Below, piece after piece: positions 12,569-21,412 of a stretch of 21,850 bases of DNA. The stretch spans positions 1 to 21,850 of the forward strand of contig JAMOPX010000022.1 of NCBI GenBank assembly GCA_027064285.1. Direction: 5' to 3'. The notes under the pieces were generated by a model. It saw only the letters and a list, made by a program, of their open reading frames with translations. It was not told the DNA's origin and searched no databases. Source of the stretch: Desulfobacterales bacterium. GTDB lineage: Bacteria > Desulfobacterota > DSM-4660 > Desulfatiglandales > JALVZP01. A program made the position numbers and the translations under genes. How positions within the stretch are numbered: position 1 is the first letter of the stretch; each line of letters starts with the position of its first letter.

Positions 12569-15389
12569 TATACTTCATTAATTTTGGTAGTTCAACTCTA
12601 AGTTTGTTTTCTAATTCTTTAAAAGACTTTATAGATGCCAACTCTTTTCCTTTTGTATCACTAACTTGGTAAACAGTACTTTCGCTCGACATGGTTGAAA
12701 TTTGTTGGCCAGATAATACATCAACTATCTCAACTTTAAAATTACAGCTATAAATAAACAAATTTGGACTTATAATACTTTTTCTTTTTTGTATGTCACA
12801 ACTAAATACTAAAATTATTTTAATAGGTAATTGTCGATTCTTTATATATGAAAGAGCAGTAAAAATATCTGCAGAAGGAAGCATAAAAAAATTATATCCT
12901 AAATTTTTAAATGAGGATCTTAATGAAGATCTTATCAATTCGACTATTCTTTGTTGTTCTGCATGTATGATTATACCTATTTTAATGGAATGATTATTCT
13001 TTAATGGTTTTAAAAGATGTTTTAATCGGTTATTTAATGCTTTTTTATCTATTACACATAATAAATAATAGTTTTTAACAAAAGTAGAAGTTGATTCAGC
13101 AAAAATAATTGCATAGACAATACAACTACTTAATTTTTTATAAAGTTTATTTTTCATGCTTTGAAATTTTATCCTTTCTATATAAGGAAATAAAATCTTT
13201 TTTTTTGCTTTTTTTAATATTAATTCTGAGGGTATATTTGTTAATAAAGGAAAAGTAACTTTTACAGGTATTATTTCGTAATTGTCTTTTTTATATGTTT
13301 TTAACATGTTTCCAAAATTATTTTTTCGGAGATCTTTAAGTAAACTTAAAGTCGGTTTATCAGAACATAAAAATTTATCAGCTAAGTATAACATTACTTC
13401 TTTGTCATTTTCTAATATCTCTTTTCTAAAATAATTAATAATATCTGTGATTAATCTATTAATTTGAGATTTGTCATTTCTGATTAATGCTTCAGCTAAT
13501 TTTATTTTAAAAGAAGTATACAATTTTAATCTTAATTTTTGTAAAGAAAGATTTAATGGAATAATTCTTTGTATGTTTACATTTCCTTTAATACCTTTTA
13601 CAAAATTTAAAGAATGGCTTGCTACATAGTCATCAATAATTATACATTCTAAATTTAAATCTGAAATAGCATTAATATAAGAGCTATTTCTAAAAAAAAG
13701 CATTTTATTAACTCTAATATTTCCTTCTTTATAATAAAGTGCACAATTGCAATTTTTTATAGCATACTGAGATCCCAAAATTGTTCCTCCGTCTAAGTCA
13801 ATTCCAATATATGAGTCTTTAATTTTTAAACTATCTGCTTTTATTAAGCTATTTTCTTTTATTACTAAGGACTTCTTAAAATTATTAATGATAACATTTT
13901 CAAATGTTACTTCACTATTAATTATCACAAAATTATTCCCACCATCTAAAAGCAAATACTTGGCTACAAATCCATCCTTTCCTGTATCCTCAATCTGTAT
14001 TGTGTAATTTTCACCTTTAAAAACAACTTTATCTTCTTCACTACCCTTAATAAAAACAGCTCCATTTACCTTTAAAACTGCATCTTTTTTAAATTCAATT
14101 GTTACTCCCGGCTCTACAATTAGTGTGGCTCCTTTTAATACTACTGTTTTATTAACAATTACATAAGGGCTTCCTGCCGGGTACATGGTAAAGTCTCCCA
14201 TAATTCTCGCTGGTAATATGGTTGGCCCTGGTTTTATATATATAATTTTTTCTGTTAAAGGCTCACTTAAATTTCCCGCTTTATCTTTGGCATATATTCT
14301 ATAATAGTAAACTTTCCCGTAGTTCACATTTATATCCTCAAATTCAGGTACTTGAGTTTTACCAATATACTTAAATTTAGTACCTTCGTTTCTCTCAATA
14401 ATATATTCATAAGCATCTCTTACAGGTTCCCATTTTAGAATTATCTTGTTTTCCAATGTTGATATATTAAGTTTTTTAACAGGGGAAGGAGGGATTCCGT
14501 CTATCTCAATAGGATATTGAACTATATAGTTATTTTCTAATCTTGTACTTGGATCCAGCAAAGTAATTCTGATGAATTTATTTTTCACGGAAATTTCTTT
14601 GTCAACTACATATCTACCCAAGTAGTTACCTGGTTGTTTTTCTATCAATTTTAATCGAGAAGTAACATCTGAGATCTGAAAATACCCTAAGCAATTAGGT
14701 TTTGCTTTTATTGCAACTAATATTTCTTTTCCTATACCAAATGGGCTGTCTTTTGCATTTGTCATTACCGTAAATATAGAAGGAGGCTTTCTTATTACAG
14801 GAGCAGCAGGTTCTGGTATATTAGCTGTAAGCTTTCTACAAAGTTCAGCCATGAGGTTTATTTTAACACAATCTCTTAAAACCCTGGCAGAAGCAATGGT
14901 AGTAGAAATAGCACTCCAAGGAGAAAGAGGTATTCCGCCCGCTCTTCTTGATACAGAATCTTCTTTTTGCCATATTATCTTTCCATCTTTACTCCTGATA
15001 AAAGTTACTTTTGCTTTGATGGAAATACTTGCATATAAAGCAACGAATACTTTATTTATACTTAATAATTCTACTATAAATACTCCGTCTAATTTCATTC
15101 TTTTTCCTATATATGAGGGACTAAGCTCATTCCATTTTTTACTTGTTTCTTTTTCAATTTCTACTAACTTTGCATCAATTTCCTCTAACTTAATATTTCG
15201 AAATTTCTTTGATGTTAAATAGTTATTAAAAATAGTCCTAAATGTCTTTTTGTCTTCTTTTGGAACATTACCTAAGACTGGTAATACTCCAACAAGTTGG
15301 GGTATATCTTCTGTATTGCCTATATCATTTGCAAAGACTGTAGAAGAAATTAATAATATCACAAATAAAAGAGATATGTTTAACCTCAT
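12540..15389 (-). CDS. Large exported multidomain protein: GNA1162-like, FN3, beta-helix, LPP20/FlgT-like
   Basis: The 949-residue product starts with a Sec signal peptide (MRLNISLLFVILLISSTVFA, cleavage near 20). Residues about 30-190 resemble the GNA1162/DUF799 lipoprotein fold (LDGVFIVELLSINKVFVALY, FIRSKDGKIIWQKE). About 300-387 is a fibronectin type III domain (ILKWEPVRDAYEYIIER, YYYRIYAKDKAGNLSEP). About 395-600 has short beta-repeats like those of right-handed beta-helices (TLIVEPGVTIEFKKDAVLKV). About 700-940 resembles LPP20/FlgT-type domains (IIFAESTSTFVKN, IGIIIHAEQQRIVELI). The last nine residues are encoded by an IS inverted repeat, so the native C-terminus is lost or altered. The ATG has AGGAG 4 nt upstream and overlaps the preceding stop by 1 nt. 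It is very AT-rich. A surface or secretion role is inferred. Confidence 0.8.
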   Translation of the reverse strand: MRLNISLLFVILLISSTVFANDIGNTEDIPQLVGVLPVLGNVPKEDKKTFRTIFNNYLTSKKFRNIKLEEIDAKLVEIEKETSKKWNELSPSYIGKRMKLDGVFIVELLSINKVFVALYASISIKAKVTFIRSKDGKIIWQKEDSVSRRAGGIPLSPWSAISTTIASARVLRDCVKINLMAELCRKLTANIPEPAAPVIRKPPSIFTVMTNAKDSPFGIGKEILVAIKAKPNCLGYFQISDVTSRLKLIEKQPGNYLGRYVVDKEISVKNKFIRITLLDPSTRLENNYIVQYPIEIDGIPPSPVKKLNISTLENKIILKWEPVRDAYEYIIERNEGTKFKYIGKTQVPEFEDINVNYGKVYYYRIYAKDKAGNLSEPLTEKIIYIKPGPTILPARIMGDFTMYPAGSPYVIVNKTVVLKGATLIVEPGVTIEFKKDAVLKVNGAVFIKGSEEDKVVFKGENYTIQIEDTGKDGFVAKYLLLDGGNNFVIINSEVTFENVIINNFKKSLVIKENSLIKADSLKIKDSYIGIDLDGGTILGSQYAIKNCNCALYYKEGNIRVNKMLFFRNSSYINAISDLNLECIIIDDYVASHSLNFVKGIKGNVNIQRIIPLNLSLQKLRLKLYTSFKIKLAEALIRNDKSQINRLITDIINYFRKEILENDKEVMLYLADKFLCSDKPTLSLLKDLRKNNFGNMLKTYKKDNYEIIPVKVTFPLLTNIPSELILKKAKKKILFPYIERIKFQSMKNKLYKKLSSCIVYAIIFAESTSTFVKNYYLLCVIDKKALNNRLKHLLKPLKNNHSIKIGIIIHAEQQRIVELIRSSLRSSFKNLGYNFFMLPSADIFTALSYIKNRQLPIKIILVFSCDIQKRKSIISPNLFIYSCNFKVEIVDVLSGQQISTMSSESTVYQVSDTKGKELASIKSFKELENKLRVELPKLMKYMRCSSIFGQ

Positions 15390-17365
15390 TAAACTCCTAT
15401 TACATCTAATAAAAGCATTATTTGTTTATCTTTTATCTTAGAGGTAGGTAGACCTTTTGACTTCATAATAACTATTGCATTAGCATAGTTTTCTATAGCT
15501 CCAGCATAATCGTCTCTCTTTTTACAAGATTCAGCTTGTTTTAAATATTTATTCTCACTATGTATAAAAAGCTTTTGAATTTGTTTAGCAATTTCTTCTA
15601 CTACCTCCTTTTGAGCTAACTCTATTATCTCTGAATCTGAGGGTAAATCAGGCACTTTAAAAGGAATTCTAAAATCACCAACTTCAACACCTTCGGTTGA
15701 TTTTCCATTAAATGTTTTTTTGCTTTCATAAGAATTAGCATAAATTACTTTTCCTTGAATATCCACAATTCGATAAGCTACATCAACTACACCAATTTTT
15801 TTTATGTATTTTATATTATAACTGATAAATTTATTGATTGGTTGTTTTATATATTTGTCAGGAGGAGGGCTGTTTCTTCTAATATTATCTGGCTGTTGCA
15901 ACCATCTTTCATATTCAGGATTTAAGATCATTTTTGTGCCTGTCTTTACCATAATTGTTTTTTTACTCATCTGTTCCATTGTTTCTACTTTATAAGATCG
16001 CACTTCTCCAACTATAAAAAAGTCTATTCCTGCAAGTTTTAATGTCCCTCCTGACATAAGTTTAATTTCAAGTTCTTTTATTAATTGAGGTTGAGCTTCT
16101 CTTTCAATAAGCTTAATATCCCCTTTTAAATATTCTTGTAACTTCATGATCAAACTTGATGTTATAATAGTACCGGCATCAGGATTATTTTTTGGACTTT
16201 TAAATGTCAAAACAGCAAGCTTTTTTATTGCTCTATCTCTTATAATATTTTCTAATCTTGAAATATCCTGTTTTATATTTGGATAATTAGGATTTAAATC
16301 ACAAAGCATACTATAATAAAAATAACTTATTCCATATCTTCTTTTTATTTCAAATTCCTTAGCTTTGAGATATATCTTTTTGTAATATTCTTCAACTCCG
16401 TATCTGGTAGGATCAATCAAGCTCCTTTTATTTAAAGGAAGTTGATGAAGATATTTATATGCTTTTTTGACAAAAAAATATGCTTGTGCAAGAAGTCCTT
16501 GTTCAATTTGAGCTTGAGCAGATTCTAAATAAAACACACTTAATTGTGCTAATAATCCTTGTAAATAGGGCTCAATTTTATTTTTTTCCTCAGGATAATA
16601 CCGCATAGCTAATTTATAATATTTTAAAGCTTGATCAAAATCTTTTATGTTTTGAGCTGCTCTTGCTTTTGCTATATAATAATCAACTGAATCATTATTT
16701 ATGGTTTGTTTATACAATTGTTTTATATTAGGATCATCAGGTTTTACTTTATTTAATAATTCTACAATTGGTCTTAATTCATGCCATCTCTCTTCTTTTG
16801 CTAAAAAAATACCTTTTGGCAAAAACTTAGTAATTATAGTTTTAGTTAACTGGTTAAGTTCTAAACTAAATTTTTCTGGATGTATAAATTTGTTGTTACT
16901 TAATAAATCAAAAGCTTCATTATATCTATCTTCTGAAATCAACTGTTTCAATTTAAACAAAATTTCTTGTTCTCTTTCTTTGCTCAGTTTTCTTTCGTGC
17001 AAAATTTCTTGTTCTAACATTTCAATCTCCTGAGCACTTGCTATATCCCTAAGTTTAGACATTTCGTGATCTATTTTTTTAAAGACAGGAATTGGCACGT
17101 ATCTATACTTGTTTTTATAGAAAGATATTATGTTGTTAATGTTTTCTATATATCTGGAGGTAAGTTTAACTTTTAACTTATTATAAGCACTACAATATTT
17201 ATCACTTTTTGTTTGAAGACAAAGTTGCTTATATATTGTTAACGCCTCTGTTTCTCTACCCATCATTTCAAATTGTTGAGCGGTTCTGTATTGATTAGAG
17301 ACTGGTGTTGCACAAGATATAAAAGTTAAGAATATAGATATAAAAAACAATTTTTTATTAAACAT
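15389..17365 (-). CDS. CsgG-like outer-membrane lipoprotein with TPR-like repeats
   Basis: The 658-residue product begins with a lipoprotein signal (MFNKKLFFISIFLTFISC, lipidated Cys18, lipobox FISC slightly unusual). Residues about 25-370 are helical and TPR-like (YYIAKARAAQNIKDFDQALK, YYKLAMRYYPEEKNKI). From about 381 a CsgG-like domain appears: IKKLAVLTFKSPKNNPDAGT, LIMKLQEYLKGDIKLIERE, LAGIDFFIVGEVRSYKVET, then VDVAYRIVDIQGKVIYANSY. A final TPR-like pair ends the protein. CsgG forms the curli secretion channel; whether this one forms a channel is not known. GGAGG lies 8 nt before the ATG and a good promoter about 50 bp upstream. It is very AT-rich (16321-16380 has 13 of 60 G/C), unlike the flanking biosynthetic genes. 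Confidence 0.82.
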   Translation of the reverse strand: MFNKKLFFISIFLTFISCATPVSNQYRTAQQFEMMGRETEALTIYKQLCLQTKSDKYCSAYNKLKVKLTSRYIENINNIISFYKNKYRYVPIPVFKKIDHEMSKLRDIASAQEIEMLEQEILHERKLSKEREQEILFKLKQLISEDRYNEAFDLLSNNKFIHPEKFSLELNQLTKTIITKFLPKGIFLAKEERWHELRPIVELLNKVKPDDPNIKQLYKQTINNDSVDYYIAKARAAQNIKDFDQALKYYKLAMRYYPEEKNKIEPYLQGLLAQLSVFYLESAQAQIEQGLLAQAYFFVKKAYKYLHQLPLNKRSLIDPTRYGVEEYYKKIYLKAKEFEIKRRYGISYFYYSMLCDLNPNYPNIKQDISRLENIIRDRAIKKLAVLTFKSPKNNPDAGTIITSSLIMKLQEYLKGDIKLIEREAQPQLIKELEIKLMSGGTLKLAGIDFFIVGEVRSYKVETMEQMSKKTIMVKTGTKMILNPEYERWLQQPDNIRRNSPPPDKYIKQPINKFISYNIKYIKKIGVVDVAYRIVDIQGKVIYANSYESKKTFNGKSTEGVEVGDFRIPFKVPDLPSDSEIIELAQKEVVEEIAKQIQKLFIHSENKYLKQAESCKKRDDYAGAIENYANAIVIMKSKGLPTSKIKDKQIMLLLDVIGV

Positions 17366-17416
17366 TATTCTTTCCTCCAGAGCTTCATATGTAATACCTT
17401 ACTTCAGGTTGTACAT

Positions 17417-17445
17417 ATTTTAGCTCATTTTAAAATAGATGTCAT
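17417..17445 (-). promoter_or_regulatory. Candidate sigma-70-type promoter of the lipoprotein/beta-helix operon
   Basis: On the minus strand ATGACA (17440-17445) and TAAAAT (17417-17422) are 17 bp apart, each one base from consensus. Transcription would start near 17410, giving a leader of about 45 nt before the ATG at 17365. Confidence 0.55.
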
Positions 17446-17598
17446 TAAACGGTATTGTTTCCTGTTGATTTTAATAATAATGAAGAGAATGTATCGACAT
17501 GACTTCAGACGTCCTCATTGTGGGTCTAATTAGTAGCCTAAAAGGCATAGTTATCCAGAAAGGATAAAAAAGCTATTCGACCACGTTTTAGAAAAGAG
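17446..17598 (+). other. Intergenic stretch with a possible decayed zinc-ribbon frame
   Basis: The segment between the lipoprotein operon promoter and the YchF-like gene holds no intact gene. From 17480 the plus strand reads MKRMYRHDFRRPHCGSN before two stops. This is reminiscent of the CPHCGS zinc-ribbon start of several transposases with the first cysteine changed. The match is too short for more than a hint of another decayed insertion element at the island's edge. Confidence 0.2.
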
Positions 17599-18642
17599 TC
17601 AAACATTAAATCTAAAGGTGATTACATCTCCATCTTGGACTATATAGTCTCTTCCTTCAATCCTCAAAAGCCCTTTTTTTCTGGCTTCTGAAATACCTCC
17701 ACACTGCTTCAGGTCTTCAAAAGAGATTACTTCTGCACTTATAAAACCTTTTTTTATGTCTGTATGGATCTCTCCTGCTGCATCCACAGCCTTTGAGCCT
17801 CTTTTTACTGCCCAGGCCCTGGCTTCTTTATCTCCAGCAGTAAAGAAGGTGATTTTATTAAGGGAATCAAATGATTCTTTAATGAGCAAATCAATTCCAG
17901 ATTCTTTTAGATCATAGAGGCTTTTAAATTCCTCTGCTTCCTTAGCATCCATCTCAGAAAGCTCCATTTCAAGCTTTCCCCTTACAGGTATCGTCTTTGC
18001 ATCAATAGGCGATCTTTTCCACTTAGGCACAGAAACTATATCTTCTTCATTATTTACTACTATAAGCAAAGGCTTAGCACTCAAAAATGTAAAACCTTTT
18101 AACATTGGATCAGATATAAGTTCTTTTTTCTCTCTAAGTGGTCTTCCATCTTCAAGCACCTCTTTGCACTGCTCTAAGAGTTCGCGCTCCTTTTCCAGAT
18201 CTCTTTCTACTTTTCCCTTTCTTCTATCAGAGCTGATCTTCTCTATCCTTTTTTCAACAACCATGAGATCATTTAAAATCATCTCTTCTTCAACCTTCCA
18301 GAAGTCTGATTCTGGATCTGGCTTTTGTCCTGCCAGCTCAAAATTTCTCAATACAAGTATCAGTTCATCACAGGTCCTGACCTGAGACCAGATAGGCCTC
18401 TCCCCTTTTGCAGAAGAAGAAAATTCTGAAGGAAGAAGATATTCCATCTTTAAGAATACCCTTTTCTTAGAGTCAAAGATCTCTTTTAATACCTCTATCC
18501 TTGGATCATATATGGTTATACTCACCACCACAGGGGATATATGAGAAGAGATGTCCAGTTCTGTTTCCCCTCTCAATCTTGTTATAGCCTTAAATATTGT
18601 CTTTTTTCCTGCCTGAGGAAGTCCTATTATACCTGCTCTCAT
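17599..18642 (-). CDS. Degenerate YchF-like (Obg/OLA1 family) protein with DUF933/TGS-like C-terminus
   Basis: The 347-residue protein aligns with YchF-type P-loop NTPases, which bind ATP and associate with ribosomes. The C-terminal DUF933 part is convincing: FFTAGDKEARAWAVKRGSKA, AAGEIHTDIKKGFISAEVIS, RDYIVQDGDVITFRFNV. The N-terminal half is unusual. The P-loop reads GLPQAGKKT, with Lys where Ser/Thr follows GK. The G3 region (DxAGLVxGA in YchF) is absent, and the G4-like site is VVNNEED. A charged coiled coil (about 115-165) occupies the usual insert position. It may be a nucleotide-binding-impaired paralogue; a full YchF may exist elsewhere. It starts 2 bp after the folding-factor gene. 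Confidence 0.85.
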   Translation of the reverse strand: MRAGIIGLPQAGKKTIFKAITRLRGETELDISSHISPVVVSITIYDPRIEVLKEIFDSKKRVFLKMEYLLPSEFSSSAKGERPIWSQVRTCDELILVLRNFELAGQKPDPESDFWKVEEEMILNDLMVVEKRIEKISSDRRKGKVERDLEKERELLEQCKEVLEDGRPLREKKELISDPMLKGFTFLSAKPLLIVVNNEEDIVSVPKWKRSPIDAKTIPVRGKLEMELSEMDAKEAEEFKSLYDLKESGIDLLIKESFDSLNKITFFTAGDKEARAWAVKRGSKAVDAAGEIHTDIKKGFISAEVISFEDLKQCGGISEARKKGLLRIEGRDYIVQDGDVITFRFNV

Positions 18643-18644
18643 AA

Positions 18645-20240
18645 CTAATCTATGGGATTTAAAATTTCTATTTTAGCAGATCTTCTGAGACTTTTCACCC
18701 ACATCTCAAATGCCCTATCTCTTTTGAGATATGTAAGCTCAGTTTTCAGTTTGTACTTTTGTTTTTGAAATTCTTTCTCATCTGGTTCTTCTTTTCCTTC
18801 CCATCTTATTACATAAGCCCCATTTTCGGTCACATATATATCTTTTGGATATCTATTCTCTTTGCCAAGAGAAAATAAGATCTCTTTTATCTCCTGATCA
18901 CCCCCTATATAGGGAATCTGTTCTGACCTCTTAAAGAAATCCGTTTCTTTTAGCTCCAATCCCATCTTTTTTATCATCTCCTCCCAGAGCTCTGTTTTTT
19001 CTTTAAGCTTCTTTAAAAAAGCTCTTGCCTCTTTTTTTGCCTCTTTCATTGCTAATTCATCTATAAGATCCTCTTTTACCTGATCATAAACACTCTCAAG
19101 CTTGGGGATAAAAGAGGCCTTTCTTTCTTTCACCTGAAATATATAAAACTTTCCTCTCAGCATCATGAGATCACTTATATCTTTCTTTTTTAAAGAAAAA
19201 ATGGTCTCTACTGTTTTTCGATCTCCACCAATGCCCGGGATTGTGCTATCCTGAAAGGAAAAAAAATCAGTATAACCAATCTTTAAGTTGTTCTCTTTGG
19301 CATACTCTTCTAAAGGTATATCATAGGGCATCTTATCTATAAGTTCATATCCTTTTTCCTGAGCAAGTTCTATACCTTTCTCTTCTATCAGATCCTTTAT
19401 CACCTTATCCCTTACCTCCTTTAAAGGAGGAGGATTTTTTTGCCCAGGCAGTTTATAGTCATCCATATGAAAATTGTAATATTGCTGAATCTCTTTTTCT
19501 GTAGGCTTTATGTTAGCCTCAAACTCCTTTGGATCTATTACTATATAAACGCACTTTATCATTTCAGGAACCCTATATCTTTCTTTATGCTTTTTAAAAA
19601 ACTCCTCCAACATCTTTTTATTCACCTTCACCCTGTCTTTGAATATATCAGGTTTAAAAACCACAAAACTCACTTTAATCTTTTCATTTTTATACCTGAA
19701 GTAATCCAAGGCTTCCTGATCTGTAACATTCATAAAAGCCAATAAAAATTCCTTCAATTTATTACTTAATATTTGTTTCCTAATACTATTTTCAAATTCT
19801 TCTGGATCTATTCTGTTTTCCCTTAAAAGGGCTTTGTAAAGTCTAACATCAAATACTCCATTCCTTTGAAATGCAGGATATTTCATTATTTCTTCCTGAA
19901 TTTCCTGTATATTCACTTTTATTCCAAGCTTTTTTGCTTCCTGTGCCATAAGCCTTTGATCTATTAAGTTCTCAAGAGCAATTCTTTTAAGACCCAGCGC
20001 CTTTGCTATTTTTTCATTCCATAACTCTCCATACATCTGTTTAAACATGCTGTAGACTCTATCATATTCATTCTGATATTCAGCACGCGTTATTACTTCT
20101 CCATTTACCTTTGCTATTCTTAGGCCTCTCTGTGCCCTAAATGAATATCCAAAATAAAGCACAAATACCAAGCATATCACTACTATTATAAATTTTATAA
20201 TCCATGACTTTGCATGTTTTCTCATAAGGCCAAGAATCAT
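18645..20240 (-). CDS. SurA/PpiD-like membrane-anchored periplasmic folding factor
   Basis: The 531-residue protein has an N-terminal membrane anchor (about residues 13-32, WIIKFIIVVICLVFVLYFGY) and then the SurA_N/PpiD chaperone module: IAKVNGEVITRAEYQNEYDR, ALENLIDQRLMAQEAKKLGI, FDVRLYKALLRENRIDPEEF. The expected parvulin (PpiC) block with RHIL and GG.LG motifs is not recognisable. Only the flanking segment MIKCVYIVIDPKEFEANIKP and the downstream helices and repeats (TVETIFSLKKKDISD, EIKEILFSLGKEN) are seen, so isomerase activity is doubtful. A likely role is chaperoning newly exported proteins at the inner membrane. It lies 3 bp after tmk and 2 bp before the YchF-like gene. Confidence 0.85.
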   Translation of the reverse strand: MILGLMRKHAKSWIIKFIIVVICLVFVLYFGYSFRAQRGLRIAKVNGEVITRAEYQNEYDRVYSMFKQMYGELWNEKIAKALGLKRIALENLIDQRLMAQEAKKLGIKVNIQEIQEEIMKYPAFQRNGVFDVRLYKALLRENRIDPEEFENSIRKQILSNKLKEFLLAFMNVTDQEALDYFRYKNEKIKVSFVVFKPDIFKDRVKVNKKMLEEFFKKHKERYRVPEMIKCVYIVIDPKEFEANIKPTEKEIQQYYNFHMDDYKLPGQKNPPPLKEVRDKVIKDLIEEKGIELAQEKGYELIDKMPYDIPLEEYAKENNLKIGYTDFFSFQDSTIPGIGGDRKTVETIFSLKKKDISDLMMLRGKFYIFQVKERKASFIPKLESVYDQVKEDLIDELAMKEAKKEARAFLKKLKEKTELWEEMIKKMGLELKETDFFKRSEQIPYIGGDQEIKEILFSLGKENRYPKDIYVTENGAYVIRWEGKEEPDEKEFQKQKYKLKTELTYLKRDRAFEMWVKSLRRSAKIEILNPID

Positions 20241-20243
20241 GCC

Positions 20244-20888
20244 CTAACTCCTTAGTAATAACTCCTTTGTTTTACTAAAAACAAATTCCTCTATCTCTTC
20301 CACAGATCTTGTTGCATCTATGATTACGACTCTATCTTTGAATTGTTCTGCTATCCACAGATATCCTTTTCTCACCTTTTCATGGAAGATTACATCCTCC
20401 TGTTCAAATCTGATTTGATCCTGATCAGAATCTCTCCTGTTCCTCCTTTTTATGGCAATCTCAACAGGACAGTCTAACAAAAATGTTATATCTGGTCTTA
20501 TATCTTCACATATATGATTATTTAACATAAGGATAAAGTCTCTTGATATTCCTCTGCCAAAGCCCTGGTAAGCTAAGGTTGCATCATAGAATCTATCACT
20601 TATAATCCACATCCCTTTTTTTAAAGAAGGTGCTATCACCTCTTTCATGTGTTGACTTCTATCAGCAAGATACAAAAAAAGTTCTGTTAGCTCAGAAATA
20701 TCTTTGTTTTTTGGATCCAAAAGGATCTTCCTTATATAAGAGCCAATCTTTGTGCCTCCTGGCTCTAAGGTAAGCAAGGCAGGGATTCCCTCGTTATTTA
20801 AACGAGATACAAGCCTTTTGGCCTGGGTTGATTTCCCACACCCATCTATTCCTTCAAAGGTGATAAATTTAGCTTTGGCTTTTTTCAA
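20244..20888 (-). CDS. tmk: Thymidylate kinase (TTG start)
   Basis: Tmk phosphorylates dTMP to dTDP. The 214-residue product has the P-loop TFEGIDGCGKSTQAKRL, the EPGGT motif that binds the substrate, the ADRSQH region, the DRFYDATLAYQGFGRG motif and the lid segment RRNRRDSDQDQIRFE. Length is typical. The start is a TTG at 20888 that overlaps the ilvN stop (TTGA), with only a weak upstream AAGGGAAG, suggesting translational coupling to ilvN. The lysine-rich first residues (KKAKAKF) precede the conserved FITFEG strand, as in other family members. Confidence 0.96.
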   Translation of the reverse strand: MKKAKAKFITFEGIDGCGKSTQAKRLVSRLNNEGIPALLTLEPGGTKIGSYIRKILLDPKNKDISELTELFLYLADRSQHMKEVIAPSLKKGMWIISDRFYDATLAYQGFGRGISRDFILMLNNHICEDIRPDITFLLDCPVEIAIKRRNRRDSDQDQIRFEQEDVIFHEKVRKGYLWIAEQFKDRVVIIDATRSVEEIEEFVFSKTKELLLRS

Positions 20889-21397
20889 AGCTTCTGTACT
20901 TCCCTTGCCAACGCAACAGGACCTGTCCTTGCAATCTCTTTTATCCCCATGGGCTTGAGAAGTCTTAAAAAAGCCTCTATCTTGTCCTCATCTCCAGTGA
21001 TCTCTACAGTGTAATACTCTGGGCTCACATCTACCACTCTGCTCCTGAATATGTCCACTATTCTGAGAATCTCTGCCCTGTTTTCTGTCTTTGCCCTCAC
21101 CTTTACAAGCGCAAGATCCCTTTGCACGTAAGGAACTTCAGTATAATCATACACCTTTATCACATTTATAAGCTTGTTGAGCTGTTTCTTTATCTGCTCA
21201 AGTATAAATTCATCTCCTTTAGTGACCAAACTCACTCTGGATACATCAGGGTCTGTGGTAGGAGCAACACAGAGGCTTTCTATATTATATCCTCGAGCTG
21301 AAAAAAGCCCTGCAATACGAGACAGAACCCCTGGCTGATTTTCCACAAGAAGTGAAAATATATGCTTTTGTTCCTGATTGTTTTTGCCTTTTGCCAT
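20885..21397 (-). CDS. ilvN: Acetolactate synthase small (regulatory) subunit
   Basis: IlvN binds branched-chain amino acids through an ACT domain and regulates the catalytic subunit of acetolactate synthase, the first common step of valine, leucine and isoleucine synthesis. The 170-residue protein has the ACT segment HIFSLLVENQPGVLSRIAGL, FSARGYNIESLCVAPTTDPD and RVSLVTKGDE, followed by the second domain with RDLALVKVRAKTENRAEILR, VVDVSPEYYTVEITGDEDKI and a conserved C-terminus. Length is typical of the short form. GGAGAGGG lies upstream of the ATG, and it follows ilvB by 15 bp, as expected of an ilvBN operon. Confidence 0.96.
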   Translation of the reverse strand: MAKGKNNQEQKHIFSLLVENQPGVLSRIAGLFSARGYNIESLCVAPTTDPDVSRVSLVTKGDEFILEQIKKQLNKLINVIKVYDYTEVPYVQRDLALVKVRAKTENRAEILRIVDIFRSRVVDVSPEYYTVEITGDEDKIEAFLRLLKPMGIKEIARTGPVALAREVQKL

Positions 21398-21412
21398 ATC
21401 TATCCCTCTCCT

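Noticed and set aside
14851..15222. Plus-strand frame of 123 codons opposite the large exported protein
   Set aside because: Antisense to a gene with a signal peptide and recognisable domains; no ribosome-binding site.
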